A DNA stretch of 64,000 nucleotides from Isoetes taiwanensis (taxonomy: Eukaryota > Streptophyta > Lycopodiopsida > Isoetales > Isoetaceae): the NCBI GenBank assembly GCA_021234155.1, contig JAJEKV010000036.1:8259426-8323425 (forward strand), in the 5' to 3' direction. The notes beneath the pieces were generated by a model. The model did not search any database, was not told the DNA's origin, and saw only the letters and a program-made list of their open reading frames with translations. Below, piece after piece: positions 20,999 to 34,700 of the stretch; within the stretch, counting starts at the first letter, position 1; every line of letters begins with the position of its first letter. The translations under genes and the position numbers were made by a program.

Positions 20999-21960
20999 TG
21001 CGATTACCTCTATTCATCGCCGAGAAAAAGAGCACACCTAGATCAAAAAGAAATTGTGAGAGAAACATTTGATAACCATGAATGATATTGGTTGCAATAA
21101 TAGAATGATACTTACAAACCATAGAGATGAAAAATAGTATTTTTATGGTTCAAATGTGCCACTAATGAGCCCCTAAGCAGACTTATCGCAGCCTTGACCG
21201 CCTTGACCGGGCGGAGGGGGAGACGCCAGAATGCCATGAATATTGCATCAGCAGTAAAGAGGGCCACAATGAGGAAAACCGCTAAGAATTGAGCCTCCGC
21301 CATGACTATATATATTAATTTGAACATAACGAGAATTAGCTAGAGAAAAAAGCTTTGAACAAGTGTCTTTGAATAAATACCTAAATTTATATTCTTATCT
21401 TCTTATTTATATTATTAGAAAAGTATCTCGATATATGTATGGGGTGCATATCGAACTCTAGGTTGCCATATTATCGTGCCATGTATCATGTCATACAATC
21501 AACCCTAAATTATCCCATCGCGGCATTTTTAGTGCCACATCATGAAACCCTACGCTATGCGGTGGCACATCATCAAACCCTAGGTTGTGTCACGTCACGT
21601 CACACTTCCTATTGCCACATCATAGTAGTAAAATATGTCATCAAACCCTAGTTAGTGTGAAATATATCATCAAACCCTAGATTGTGCCACATGGCATTTA
21701 CAATCTAGGGTTTGATGATGTAGCACACAAAACCTAGGGTTTGACGCCCTCAGAAATTTACACTTTATCTACAAGTTATGATTAATAATTTATTTACCAT
21801 TAATAATAATTTTTTTGATTAATAAATTACTTTTTTCATTAGTAATTTTGACTAAAAACATTTATTGGTTGCAACAAGCCTCAAATAGGAAGACAAAATT
21901 ATATTAATCACTTCTTGCAAGCATTTAACAAGAGCTTAGCCATCTCAAGTGGATCACCAC
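20999..21960. other. Non-coding, with an AAACCCTAG repeat cluster
   Basis: No gene is recognised. From 21535 to 21740, CATCAAACCCTAG-like motifs occur at least five times in direct orientation and twice inverted (see the inverted repeat at 21666). Confidence 0.4.
21666..21719. repeat. Inverted repeat with 20 bp perfect arms
   Basis: ATCATCAAACCCTAGATTGT at 21666-21685 is the exact reverse complement of 21700-21719. The loop is 14 nt. It sits at the end of a cluster of the same motif in direct orientation. Confidence 0.85.
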
Positions 21961-23470
21961 ACTTCATATGTCGCCTCTCTCACAACTATATCGTAAGAAA
22001 GCCCCGCATTGCTTTGAACACATCGACGACGCGAGCAATAGATGGGCGATCCATGTGCACCAGCTCTCTATCCATCATCATTTGACCTTCATATGTTGGA
22101 TGATGTCCAATGTGCTAGAGTATCTGGCCGGTTGGGTTTATCTCAACACACAACCCCATAAGCCGCATTGCCCGACAAAATCAAGGAGCATCTCGTAAAT
22201 GTAGCCCAGGAATATATGTCGATATCTCATGCCCCCATGATGCTTGGTCATCCGATGATGATGTAAAAACTCTCTTCTCCCACCAAGGATATCGCACCGC
22301 TCCATCTTGTAGTGTATAACGGCTTCTTCAATTTGGGCATTCGCCCTTGCAAAAAAAAACGAGGGCCGCGGTCCCAATCACCAATAGCCACCCACACATT
22401 TGTAAGGGAGTCATCAAAATGGAGTTTGACCCTTTGCAATTGAGCTTTGTGTGTGTCCAACCTGAGCGTGGATGGCATAGACTCCTTCCGCAAGAGCGAG
22501 AGCTATTTCGGGACGCATTTATACACGAAGTCTCATTTTGGCTTTCCACCAAGACTTATCTTCATATCAGCCCTTCTTGGAGCACTATGCATTGCATTTG
22601 ACCATCTCCTATAAGAAGAGAATTGGCTCGAAGATGGTCAAGTAATTCTCAAGCAAAGGTTCCTCCATTCATGAATGGCAGACTACCATTGGTCCCCTCG
22701 TGGCTCATCTCCACAAAAGACCTCGTGGGCAAGTCCAAGGGGTGTGGCCAATGCCGGACTTGGGCTCTTGAAACGATATACTTGTCACCAACAACCATGA
22801 TGCAGCTCTATCTTGGCCTCTCCACACAATGCCAAGATAATAATCATCTTGATTAAAGTACGTGGTTCCCAAGATCCGATTTGGTATATTTGGCGCCTTG
22901 TTTACTACCAATGCACTTTTATAACTCCAACAAAGATCCACAGAATGTCACCAATAAATGCAAAGACATTTATCATGAGCATGTAATGATAATCTAGCCC
23001 CCGCACCAATAGAGCTCCCACCATGGATAAGACTATCTAACTCCTTCACCGCCATCATTGAGACTCAAGCATCGCCATCTTGTGATCTTTATGGCGTCGA
23101 ACCTTTGCACTTCGCCACGAATTAGCCCATCGTCCCCACGTGATGCCTCAAAGATAGGGGCTCATAAGTGGCACTTTATACTTAAGTAGCATCCTCAATT
23201 CTCGCTCAGATTGCAAACCCAAGACTTTAAGTTCTTTTTCTCATCATATCTTCCAACTCGACTCATGCTCGCCACCTCCCACATAATTCGCATCCGACAT
23301 TCTTTCTCAACCGATGCTACAAAACGGTTAATTCGATCATCGGGCTTGTATATGTCGCTCCGGCCTGGCCTCAGGCGCATATTTGATTGATGAGGATGCT
23401 TCTAATTTCACTAAGCATCTCTCGTCCCCATCGAGGCCATTTTATGCCTACAAACAAAACAAAATAATGA
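21961..23470 (-). pseudogene. Unrecognised minus-strand coding-like region
   Basis: Several short frames on the minus strand look codon-like. Examples are 23195-23380 (with DDRINRFVASVEKECRMRIM), 22705-22941 (with NRILGTTYFNQDDYYLGIVW), and 22248-22493 (with VKLHFDDSLTNVWVAIGDWD). A TTTGTAG acceptor-like site lies just before the ATG-containing start at about 23440. No domain is recognised. It may be a captured host gene fragment or the decayed 5' part of a transposon gene. Confidence 0.3.
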
Positions 23471-24050
23471 ATACAAAAGCCAAGCATGCACAAAGTAAAT
23501 GCAACATAATACTGACAATATCAAACATGTATGCACTATATAATCATTACTTATAACACGCCCTATGGCTTACTAATACCTTATCCGACTCCCCCCCAAA
23601 AAGCAAGAAAAAAAGAAGAAGAAACAAGAAAACTAAATAGGTTAGATTAGGGTATTCGCACCCACTGGCAATTTACATTCAGATACTAGTTAATTAGTTA
23701 GCAGATAGTCCCAAATTTTAGTTAACTTTTTAACCAAAAACACTACCTAAACTTATCTTCAAGACCTTGTTCTGATTAGTTAGCAAAATTAACTAAAAAT
23801 TAACTAAATTAGAAATTTGCACTATAGAGGTCACTTTAAGTTTAGTTAATTGTACATATAATTTTTTATGCCTTTGGCTAACTTAACTAGACATGTTCAA
23901 ATAATTTAGTTAATTAGTTAAGTTATTTTTTACCAACGCTTTTAGTGCTAATTAGTACTACATTAAGTTAGCCTAACCTTTTTTTTTTTAACTAGCACGG
24001 GTGTGAAGGGAATCATCCAAGCCATCGTTAACTTAACCTAGCCCTAGCTA
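23471..24050. other. AT-rich stretch with TTAGTTAA cluster
   Basis: No gene. Between 23680 and 23960, TTAGTTA/TAACTAA words occur about ten times in both orientations, which gives many small dyads. Confidence 0.5.
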
Positions 24051-24059
24051 CCTCTAGCT

Positions 24060-24460
24060 AAAATCGACAATAAACGCGGAACTAAGGTTCAACACCGGGT
24101 CCTCCCCACTCGCCAAGGGAGCCGACCATGTCCTTGCCGTAGCCACATCTACCTAAGAATGAGAAGAAAAGTGGACTTGGACCCGACACCTAGTCCCTCT
24201 CCACGCAAGGTGGAGCCGACCGCGACCTTGAACAAGCCACTACAATTTTATTTTAAACCTAAAAAAATAACAAGTGGAACCGAAGTGGACTTGAACCCGC
24301 ACGCGGTCCTTCCACTCTAGGTGGAGCCGACCGCGTCTCTTTGAACAAGCCACCATTAACCTAGGAAACATTTATGATTGTAGTGAAAGTGGACTTCAAC
24401 CCTGTACATGGTCCTCCCCACTCTAGGTGGAGCCGAATCTGCGTCCTTGAACAAGCCACT
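24060..24460. repeat. Four-copy ~110 bp repeat with conserved stem-loop
   Basis: Four related blocks share GTGGACTT(G/C)AACCC, GGTCC, a small stem-loop (TCCAC, 5 nt, GTGGA), GCCGACC(G/A) and GAACAAGCCAC. The stem is kept in most copies while the loop varies. The same block occurs at 43900-44215. Confidence 0.7.
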
Positions 24461-24589
24461 CCATCAATTTTTTAACCTACTTAAAACTATAAAAAATAAA
24501 ATGCAAGTGCGATCAACTACTTACCAAAATAAGGACGCTGCGGTACAAGATCCCCGCGTCGGGTCCAAATCGTAATAGAAAGCCGCAAA

Positions 24590-25450
24590 TGTAAGTAACA
24601 AAGCATTAGAGGAATAAGAACAAAGAAGAAAAAGATCAAAGAAGAAAGAAAGGAAAAAAAAAAGGGGGATAGAAAACAAGAGATAGAAATAAAACAAGAG
24701 AAAGAAATAAGAGAATAGAAGGGAAGAAATAAGGATAGAATAGAGAAGAAATAAGAGAAGAAACAAGAAAGAATGAAGAAAAAATAAGAGGAAATAAGAG
24801 AAGGGAAGGGAATAGAATGGAAGGAAGAAATAAGGGAAGGAAAGAAAAGGATCGAATGGAAAGTGAGGAAGAAATGTGAAGAATAAGAAACAAATGAAGA
24901 ATGAAGAAATGAAATTAAAAAGAATGAAGAATAAGAAATGAAAAAAAAAAAATGAAGAATAAGGAAGGGAAGAGAAGAAAGAAATGAGGGAAGGGAGGGG
25001 AAAGAATTAGGAATGAGAAAGCATGAGAAAGAATGGAAATGAGAAACAAATGAGAAAGCATGAGAAAGAAATGAGAAAGAAATGAGAAAGCATGAGAAAG
25101 AAATGAGAAAGCAAGAAATTAGAAAGAATGAGGAAGAATGAGAAAGAGTGAGGAATAAAGAATGAGAAAGCATGAGGAAGAAAGAAATGAGAAAGAATGA
25201 GGAAGAAAGAATGAGAAAGAAATGAGGAAAGAAGAAATATGGGAAGAAAGAATGAGGAAAGAATGAAGCATGGAAGAAGGAGGAAGAAATGAAGCATGAG
25301 GAAGAATGAGGAAGAAATGAAGCATGAGAAAGAAAGAAGGAGGAAGAATGAACGAGGCATGGAAGAATGGGAAGAAAAAAAATCAAGAACAAAGAAGAAG
25401 AGGAAGGAAAGGAAACCAAAAAAAGAGGAAGGTTGGGCATGCACCATTCA
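24590..25450. repeat. Purine-rich (GAA-type) low-complexity block
   Basis: About 850 bp, nearly all A and G on the plus strand, built from AGAAAG, GAAGAA, GAGGAAGAAATGA and similar words. Some tracts repeat at 20-40 bp. The long Ser/Phe/Leu minus-strand frames here are compositional. The sequence differs from the purine core of the Helitrons at 49-62 kb. Confidence 0.8.
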
Positions 25451-25559
25451 ATCCAAAAAACCTATTCAATCTAAAAAACATGATATACTAACCTTAGAAT
25501 AGTTGTTTGCGTAGATCGTGGTACTAGCGCCGGATCGCCCAAGAACCCTCAAGAAGTAG

Positions 25560-25735
25560 GGCAAAAAGAAGTTCCTAAAAGCCGCCGCCGCTGGTTCAAA
25601 ATATTACGTAGCGCCGATAATGCGACGCCACGCCGCATGCGACGCTATTTCAAATCGCCGCACGCGACGCCCTTGCGACGATTTTGTTATAGCGACGCTA
25701 TTGTTTTTGCATCTTTTTTTTAATGTGAAGCTCAT
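25560..25735. repeat. CACTA subterminal cluster, possible degenerate right end
   Basis: Contains CGACGCCACGCCGCATGCGACG, ATCGCCGCACGCGACGCC and TTGTTATAGCGACGCTATTG. It runs into a T-rich stretch ending AATGTG, which resembles a damaged right terminus. TTGTTATAGCGACGC also occurs at 38181. Confidence 0.55.
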
Positions 25736-25749
25736 TAAAGTTTGTCCCT

Positions 25750-28700
25750 AGGCTTATTTGAACAAATCCCCGAGGCCGGATCCTTGAACGGAGATTCAAC
25801 TGGCCGAATATATAGGGGAACCGAAGCCGGAGGGTGTTCATTAGCATACCCCCCTGGGCGGTGCCAGTGACAGTCGCCTCCGAGAACGCTTTTGGGGTCC
25901 GCCTCCGGGATCGGACTCTCCCCACCGAGGTGGCCATTCAAAGTCGCCTTTGTTTGACTTGGGGAAGGGTGCTACCATGCTTGCCCAACAACGGCCGCCT
26001 CGACCGCTCTAACCCCAACGCTTTGTCTGACCTTATCCGGTAAATTTTGAAATTTTCCTCAGATGCCGGTGATGACCATAGAAGCCAGCTGACCAAAACC
26101 ATAATTTAATTCCATGCCATGCATTAACTACGAATTTATAAACCATAAATGCAATAAAATGCATAACTAAAAGAGTGTGCATCGAAAAAGGCGAAGTCTT
26201 TGACCGGGGGGCAAATAAGGCGGTATGGACACATTAAAAAAATTTTCACTTGGAAACTATGAAGCAATCTTTCATCAAGGTACAATTGTTTCGAAACAAA
26301 ACCAGCTTCATTACAAGTTAGTTATGCCATCCATGTCAAATAGCTTTAGGGAGCGTAAAACCAAAACAAAACCCTTCTAGAATCCGCAAGTCACGTGGTT
26401 TACGCCCAATGCAATCTTAGACCAAGTATAACGCCCAAATGAGCCAAGGTCAACCCCAAGTACAACGATCCCACAAACTCCATTCCTTTGACCTTAGCTA
26501 ACCCTTTGACCTAGACCTTCTCCTAAAATTTCAAAAAATTGGGGCTGTGGATGGAGATGGATTAGGAATCCAAATTGGCAAAAATCAGAATTTATTTTCG
26601 CACAATGCATTAATTGCTAATTTATGAATGTCTTGCCATCGCAAAAGCCCCCGACTTCTACTTGCCACATCGGAGGGAGGACAGCCCAAACTCCGCCCCG
26701 CTGCTCCCTTGCTCGCATTCTCGGCTGCAGCTTTCTGCCAGTCCCAAGTGCAATGCATCAAGTCTCGCCCCCAAAATGCAAACCCTTCTAGAACCCTCGC
26801 AACCCACGTGGTTTACGCTTTGGAGGCCCTCCCTTGTCGATTAGGGCGGACCTTGCGCCGCGACTTGACGCGGAGTGGGGGTGTTGATGCTAGAGCACGG
26901 ACCCCTAAAATCCCCCTAAGCCGCTTTGCCCCACTTCTCTCCCCAAGGCCCCCGGGACTGGACGGGCCACCTCCCTCTCCTGAATCGCGATTTGACTCTC
27001 GCCAATGGACTCAACGCCGACGCTGCCCTAGGGACCAAGTTCTCGTGGGCCGAAGACCAAAACTCGCCCCCAAAACAAAACCCTTCTAGAATCCGCAAGT
27101 CACATGGTTTACGCTTTGGGAGGCCCTCTCCTTGTCGATTTGGTCGACCTTGCACCGTGATCTTGACATGGAGTGGGGGTGTTGACGCCGTTTAGCCGGA
27201 CCCTAAACTCCCCCTAAGTTGCTTGCCCCGAATTCAGGCCATTACAAGTTAATTATGCCATCCATGTCAAATAGCTTTAGGGAGCAAATTGAACAAGGGC
27301 ATTCTCTATCCATATGCCTTGATAATCAAACACAACCATCATCACAAGCAACCAAATCTAACCCCCCCAACCCGCACTAGTCTTTTGCTTTTCTCAGAAT
27401 CATTTATCTTCATTCTAGTAGTTATGATGCTTTTCTCAGAATCATTTATCTTCATTCTAATAGTTATGATGCTTATATTCTCAATGCAATCTTAGACCAA
27501 GTATAACGCCCAAATGAGCCAAGGTCAACCCCAAGTACAACGATCCCACAAACTCCATTCCTTTGACCTTAGCTAACCCTTTGACCTAGACCTTCTCCAA
27601 AAAATTTCAAAATTGGGTCGTGGTGCCGAGATGGGTTAGGAATCCAAATGGCAAAAAATCAGAATTTATTTTCGCATAATGCATTAATTGCGAATTTATG
27701 AATGTCTTGCCACTGCAAAAAGCCCCGACTTCTACTTGCCACATCTGGAGGAGGACAGGCCCAAACTCCGCCCTCCGGGCCCCTTGTTCGTGATTCTCTA
27801 CTGCAGCCTCGCCAGTCCCAAGTGCAACAGACCAAGTCTCGCCCCCCAAAACGCAAACCCTTCTAGAACCCGGCAACCCACAGGTTTACGCTTTTGAGGC
27901 CCTCTCCTTGTCGATTCGGGGACCTTTGCGCCGACTTGACGGGGAGGGGGGTGTTGACGCCAGAGCACGGACCCCTAAAATCCCCCTAAGCCGCTTGCCC
28001 CAATTTCCCTCCCCAAGGCCCCCTGGGACCTGACGGGCGACCTCCCTCTCCTGAATCGCGATTTGACTCCTCGCCAATGGACTCAGAACGCCGACGCGTT
28101 GCCCCGGGACCAAGTTCTCGTGGCCAGAAGACCAAAACTCGCCCCCAAAACAAAAACCCTTCTAGAATCCGCAAGTCACTGTGGTTTACGCTTTGAGGCC
28201 CTCTCCTTGTCGATTTTGGTCCTGACCTTGCAATCAGATCTTGACATGGAGTGGGGGTGTTGACGCCAGGGTAGCCGGGACCCTAAACTCCCCCTAAGTT
28301 GCTTGCCCCCAATCCCGCCTTCATTACAAGTTAATTATGCCATCCATGTCAAATATCTTTAGGGAGCAACCGCTGAACAAGGGCATTCTCTATCCATATG
28401 CCTTGATAATCAAACACAACCATCATCACAAGCAACCAAATCTAACCCCCAACCCGCCCACTAGTCTTTTTGCTTTTCTCAGAATCATTTATCTTCATTC
28501 TAGTAGTTATGATGCTTTTCTCAGAATCATTTATCTTCATTCTAATAGTTATGATGCTTATATTCTCAATGCAATCTTAGACCAAGTATAACGCCCAAAT
28601 GAGCCAAGGTCAACCCCAAGTACAACGATCCCACAAACTCCATTCCTTTGACCTTAGCTAACCCTTTGACCTAGACCTTCTCCTAAAAATTTCAAAATTG

Positions 28701-31700
28701 GGTCGTGGGCCGAGATGGGTTAGGAATCCACCGGCAAAAAATCAGAATTTATTTTCGCATAATGCATTAATTGCTAATTTATGAATGTCTTGCCACATCG
28801 CAAAAGCTCTCCCACTTCTACTTGCCACATCGGGAGGAGGACAGGCCCAAACTCCGGCCCGCCGGGCCTCCCCTTGTTCAGTATTCTCGGCCGCAGCCCG
28901 CCCAGTCCTGTGCAACAGACAAGTCTCGCCCCCAAAACGCAAACCCTTCTAGAACCCGCAACCCACTGGGTTTACGCTTTGAGGCCCTCTCCTTGTCGTG
29001 ATTCGGGCGGGACCTTGCGCCGCGGACTTGACGTGGAGTGGGGGTGTTGACGCCGAGCACGGACCCTAAAATCCCCCCTAAGCCGCTTGCCCCGAATTTC
29101 CTCTCCCCCAAGGCCCTCGGGACTCTGACGGGCCGACCTCCCTCTCCTAATCGCGATTTGACTCGCCAATGGACTCGTAACGCCGACGCTGTTCTCGGGA
29201 CCAAGTTCCGCGGGCCGTAAGACCACCCGACCTCCAAGAAGCTGCAAAGTAGCTCACTTCCATCACACTCGTAGTCAATTGGCCTAGGGGGGTGGATGAT
29301 GGATACCGGCCGGGAGGGCGGAGTGTTTCTTTGCAAAACCGACCTTATAACTTGCTCCCTAGGGTAATTTCGCCATTCCTGACGATTTGGCAGGGGTCGA
29401 TTTGCCATTCCGAGCCTCCCTGCGTCTCGAACGACAAGACATCAAGCGGGTTTCTACAAGGCCGACCTCGACGCCTTCACGGCTTGACAAGTTCTCCCTG
29501 ACCGATTGAAATCTTTTGGGCCTTCCCCCCGGCCAAGAGGGGCCCCCCGAACGGAGGGATCCAACGGGCCGGATAGGGGAACCGGCCCCGGAGGGTGGTC
29601 ATTAGCGCAAAATGGGAGGGGGAGCCGCCAGAAGGGTCTGCCTCGAACTTTTTGATCCCGCCTGGGGTCCTGGACTCTCCCTCTTGTGAGGGATCCCCGC
29701 AAGGTCCCCGGCCCTCGCTTGACTTGGGGAAGGGTGCCAGCCTCTGCTGTTCCCCCGCAACCGCTGCCCCGACCGCTCTAATGCTAACCCTTTGACCTAG
29801 ACCTTCTCCTCGAAAATTTCAAAATTGGGTCGTGTCGAAATGGATTAGATTCCACCGGCAAAAAATCAGAATTTATTTTCGCATAAATGCATTAATTGCG
29901 AATTTATGAATGTCTTGCCACCGCAAAAGCCTCCGACTTCTACTTGCCACATCGGGAGGAGGACAGGCCCAAACTCCGGCCGCCGGGCCTCTTGTTCCGA
30001 TTCTCGGCTGCAGCCGGCCAGTCCCAAGTGCAACAGACAAGTCTCGCCCCCCAAAACGCAAAACCCTTCTAGAACCCGGCAACCCACATGGGTTTACGCT
30101 TTTGGAGGCCCTCTCCTTGTCGATTCGGCGGGACCTTGCGCCGCGGACTTGACGTGGAGTGGGGGTGTTGACGCCAGAGCACGGACCCTAAAATCCCCCT
30201 AAGCCGCTTGCCCCGAATTTCTCTCCCCCAAGGCCCCGGGACTGACGGGCGACCTCCCTCTCCTAATCGCGATTTGACTCGCCAATGGACTCAGAACGCC
30301 GACGCTGCCCCCTCGGGACCAAGTTCCGCGGGCCGAAGACCACCCGACTCCAAGAAGCCCAAAGTAGCTCACTTCCATCACACTCGTAGTCAATTGGCCT
30401 AGGATGTGGATGCTGATACCGCGGGAGGGCGTGAGTGTTTTTTCTTTGCAAAACCGACCTTGTAACTTGCTCCCTAGGGTAATTTCGCCATTCCTCGACG
30501 ATTTGGCATGGTCGATTTGCCATTCCTGAGCCTCCTGCGTCATCCACGACAAGACACTGCTGTTTCTACAAGGCCGACCTCGTGACGCCAAGGGCTTTGA
30601 CAAGTTCTCCTACCGATCTCGAATCTTTTGGGCCTTCCCCAAGAGGGGCCCCCAACGGAGGATCCAACTGGCCGGATAGGGGAACCCGCCCCGGAGGGTG
30701 GTCATTAGCGCAGCCGGGAGCGCCGCCAGAAGGGCTGCCTCGAACTTTTTTGATCCCGCCTCTTTGGGTCCTGGACTCTCCCTCTTGTGAGGGATCCCCG
30801 CAAGGTCCCCGCCTCGCTTGACTTGGGAAGGGTGCCACCTCTGCTGTTCCCGCAACCGCTGCCCCTCGACCGCTCTAATGCTAACCCTTTGACCTAGACC
30901 TTCTCCCCAAAATTTCGAAATTGGGTCGTGTGGCCGAAATGGATTAGATTCCAGCCGGCAAAAAATCAGAATTTATTTTCGCATAATGCATTAATTGCGA
31001 ATTTATGAATGTCTTGCCATCGCAAAGCTCGACTTCTACTTGCCACATCGGGAGGAGGACAGGCCCAAACTCCGCCCGCCGGGCCTCCCCTTGTTCAGAT
31101 TCTCGCTGCAGCTTCTTCGCCAGTCCTGCGTGCAACAGACCAAGTCTCGCCCCCAAAACGCAAACCCTTCTAAACCCTCGCAACCCACGTGGTTTACGCT
31201 TTGGAGGCCCTCTCCTTGTCGACTCGGGCGGGACCTTTGCGCCGTGACTTGACGGGGAGTGGGGGTGTTGACGCCAGAGCACGGACCCTAAAAAATCCCC
31301 CTAAGCCGCTTTTGCCCCGAATTTCTCTCTCCCCAAGGCCCTGGGACGACGGGCTACCTCCCTCTCTCCTAATCGCGATTTGACTCGCCAATGGACTCTC
31401 AACGCCAACGCTGCCCCCGGGGACCAAGTTCCGCGGGCCGTAAGACCACCCCGACCTCCAAGAAGCCAAAGTAGCTCACTTCCATCACACTCGTAGTCAA
31501 TTGTCCTAGGATGTGGATGGGATACCGCCGCGGAGGGCGGAGTGTTTCTTTCTTTGCAAAACCCACCTTGTAACTTGCTCCCTAGGGTAATTTCGCCATT
31601 CCTGACGATTTGGCAGGGTCGACGGCCATTCCTAAGCCTCCTGCCCCGAACGACAAGACATCAATTATGTTTCTACAAGGTCGAATAGCTCGTGACGCCT

Positions 31701-34700
31701 TCCGCTGTTTGACAAGTTCTCCCTGACCGATCTGAATCTTTTGGGCCTTCCCCCAAGAGGGGCCCCTCGAACGGAGGATCCAACCCTGGCCGGATAGGGG
31801 AACCGCCCGGAGGGTGGTTGCATTAGCGCAGCCCCCCTTTAGCCGCCATTTTCCAGAAGGGCTGCCTCGAACTTTTTTGATCCCGCCTCTTGGGGTCCTA
31901 TGACTCTCCCTCTTGTGAGGGATCCCCGCAAGGTCCCGGCCTCGCTTGACTTGGGAAGGGTGCCAGCTCTGGCTGCCCCGCAACGGCTGCCCCCACCGCT
32001 CTAATGCTAACCCTTTGACCTAGACCTTCTCCTAAAAATTTCAAAAATTGGGCCGTGTGCCGAAATGGATTAGATTCCAGCCGCAAAAAATCAGAATTTA
32101 TTTTCGCATAATGCATTAATTGCTAATTTATGAATGTCTTGCCATCGCAAAAAGCTTTTTACTTCTACTTGCCACATCGGGAGGAGGACAGGCCCAAACT
32201 CCGCCCCGCCGGGCCTCTTGTTCGTATTCTCGGCCGCAGCCTTCTGGCCAGTCCCAAGTGCAACAGACCAAGTCTCGCCCCCAAAACGCAAACCCTTCTA
32301 GAACCCGGCAACCCACGTGGTTTACGCTTTGAGGCCCCTCTCTTGTCGATTCGGGCGGACCTTGCGCCGGACTTGACGTGGAGTGGGGGTGTTGACGCCA
32401 GAGCACGACCCTAAAAATCCCCCCTAAGCTGCTTGCCCCCGAATTTCCTCTCCCCAAGGCCCTCGGGACTGACGGGCGACTTCCCCTCCCCTAAATCGCG
32501 ATTTGACTCTCGCCAATGGACTCAGAACGCCGACGCTGTTTCGGGGACCAAGTTCCGCGGGCTGTGAAGACCACCCGACCTCCAAGAAGCCAAAGTAGCT
32601 CACTTCCATCACACTCGTAGAATAATTGGCCTAGGATGTGGATGCTGATACCGTCGTGGAGGGCGGGAGTGTTTTTTCTTTGCAAAACCGACCTTGTAAC
32701 TTGCTCCCTAGGGTAATTTCGCCATTCCTGACGATTTGGCAGTGGTCGATTTTGCCATTCCGAGCCTCCCTGCGTCTCTAACGACAAGACATCATGGGTT
32801 TCTACAAGGCCGACCTCGACGCCACGGTTTGACAAGTTCTCCTGACCGACTGAATCTTTTGGGCCTTCCCCAAGAGGGGCCCCCGAACGGAGGATCCAAC
32901 GGCCGGATAGGGGAACCGGCCCGGGAGGGTGGTCATTAGCGCAGCCCCGGGAGCGCCGCCAGAAGGGTGCCTCGAACTTTTTGGATCCCGCCTTTGGGGT
33001 CCTGACTCTCCCCTTGTGAGGGATCCCCGCAAGGTCCCCGCCTCGCTTGACTTGGGGAAGGGTGCCAGCTCTTTGCTGCCCCCCAAACGCTGCCCCGACC
33101 GCTCTAATGCTAACCCTTTGACCTAGACCTTCTCCTAAAATTTCAAAATTGGGTCGTGTGCCGAAATGGATTAGGATTCCAGCGGCAAAAAATCAGAATT
33201 TATTTTCGCATAAATGCATTAATTGCGAATTTATGAATGTCTTGCCACGCAAAAGCCTACTTCTACTTGCCACATCGGGGAGGACAGGCCCAAACTCCGG
33301 CCCGCCGGGCCTCCCTTGCTCAGATTCTACCGGGTAGCCTTTCTGGCCAGGTCCCCTGCGCAACAGACCAAGTCCCGCCCCCCAAAACGCAAACCCTTCT
33401 AGAACCCGCAACCCACGTGGTTTACGCTTTGAGGCCCTCTCCTTGTCGATTCAAGCGGACCTTGCGCCGCGGACTTGACGGGGAGTGGGGGTGTTGACGC
33501 CAGAGCACGGACCCTAAAATCCCCCTAAGCCGCTGTGCCCCGAATTCCTCTCCCCAAGGCCCTGGGACGGACGGGCCACCTCCCCTCTCCTAATCGCTGA
33601 TTTGACTCTCGCCAATGGACTCGAACGCCGACGCTGCCCTCGGGACCAAGTTCCGCGGGCAGAAGACCACCCGACCTCCAAGAAGCCAAAGTAGCTCTCA
33701 CTTCCATCACACTCGTAGTCAATTGGCCTAGGATGTGGATGCTGGATACCGTCCGGGAGGGCGGAGTGTTTCTTTTCTTTGCAAAACCGACCTTTGTAAC
33801 TTGCTCCCTAGGGTAATTTCGCCATTCCTGACGATTTGGCAGGTCGATTTGCCATTCCGAGCCTCCCGCGTCCCAACGACAAGACATCATGCCTACAAGG
33901 CCGACCTCGTGACGCCTCGCTGGCTTTGACAAGTTCTCCCGACCGATCCGAAATCTTTGGGCCTTCCCAAGAGGGGCCCCCGAATCCGAGGATCCAACTG
34001 GCCGGATAGGGGAACCGGCCCGGAGGGTGGTCATTAGCGCAGCTTCATTCTAGCTGCCGCCAGAAGGGTCGCCTCGAACTTTTTTATCCCGCCTCTTGGG
34101 GTCCTGACTCTCCCTCTTGTGAGGGATCCCCGCAAGGTCCCGGCCTCGCTTGACTTGGGGAAGGGTGCCACTGGCTGTTCCCCGCAACGCTGCCCCACCG
34201 CTCTAATGCTAACCCTTTGACCTAGACCTTCTCCTAAAATTTCAAAATTGGGCCAGGTGTGCCGAAATGGATTAGGATTCCAGCCGGCAAAAAATCAGAA
34301 TTTATTTTCGCATACAATGCATTAATTGAGAAATTTATGAATGTCTTGCCATCGCAAAAGCTCCGACTTCTACTTGCCACATCGGAGGAGGACAGGCCCA
34401 AACTCCGCCCGCCGCCGGGCCTTTGTTCGTATTCTCTGGCCGGCCAGGTTCTGCCAGTCCCAAGTGCAACAGACAAGTCTCGCCCCCAAAACGCAAACCC
34501 TTCTAGAACCCCGCAACCCACGTGGTTTACGCTTTGGAGGCCCTCTCTTGTCGATTCGGGCGACCTTGCGCCGCGGACTTGACGGGGAGTGGGGGTGTTG
34601 ACGCCAGAGCACGGACCCTAAAATCCCCCTAAGCCGCTTGTCCCCATTTCTCTCCCCAAGGCCCTGGGACTCGACGGGCACCTCCCTCTCCTGAATCGCG

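Noticed and set aside
24270-24350. tRNA T-arm-like GGGTTCAAGTCC on the minus strand in the stem-loop blocks
   Set aside because: No acceptor stem, anticodon arm or proper A box can be folded around it, and other copies lose the T-arm pattern. Not called as a tRNA or SINE.
24517-25440. 307-codon minus-strand Ser/Phe frame
   Set aside because: Product of the GAA-type low-complexity block.
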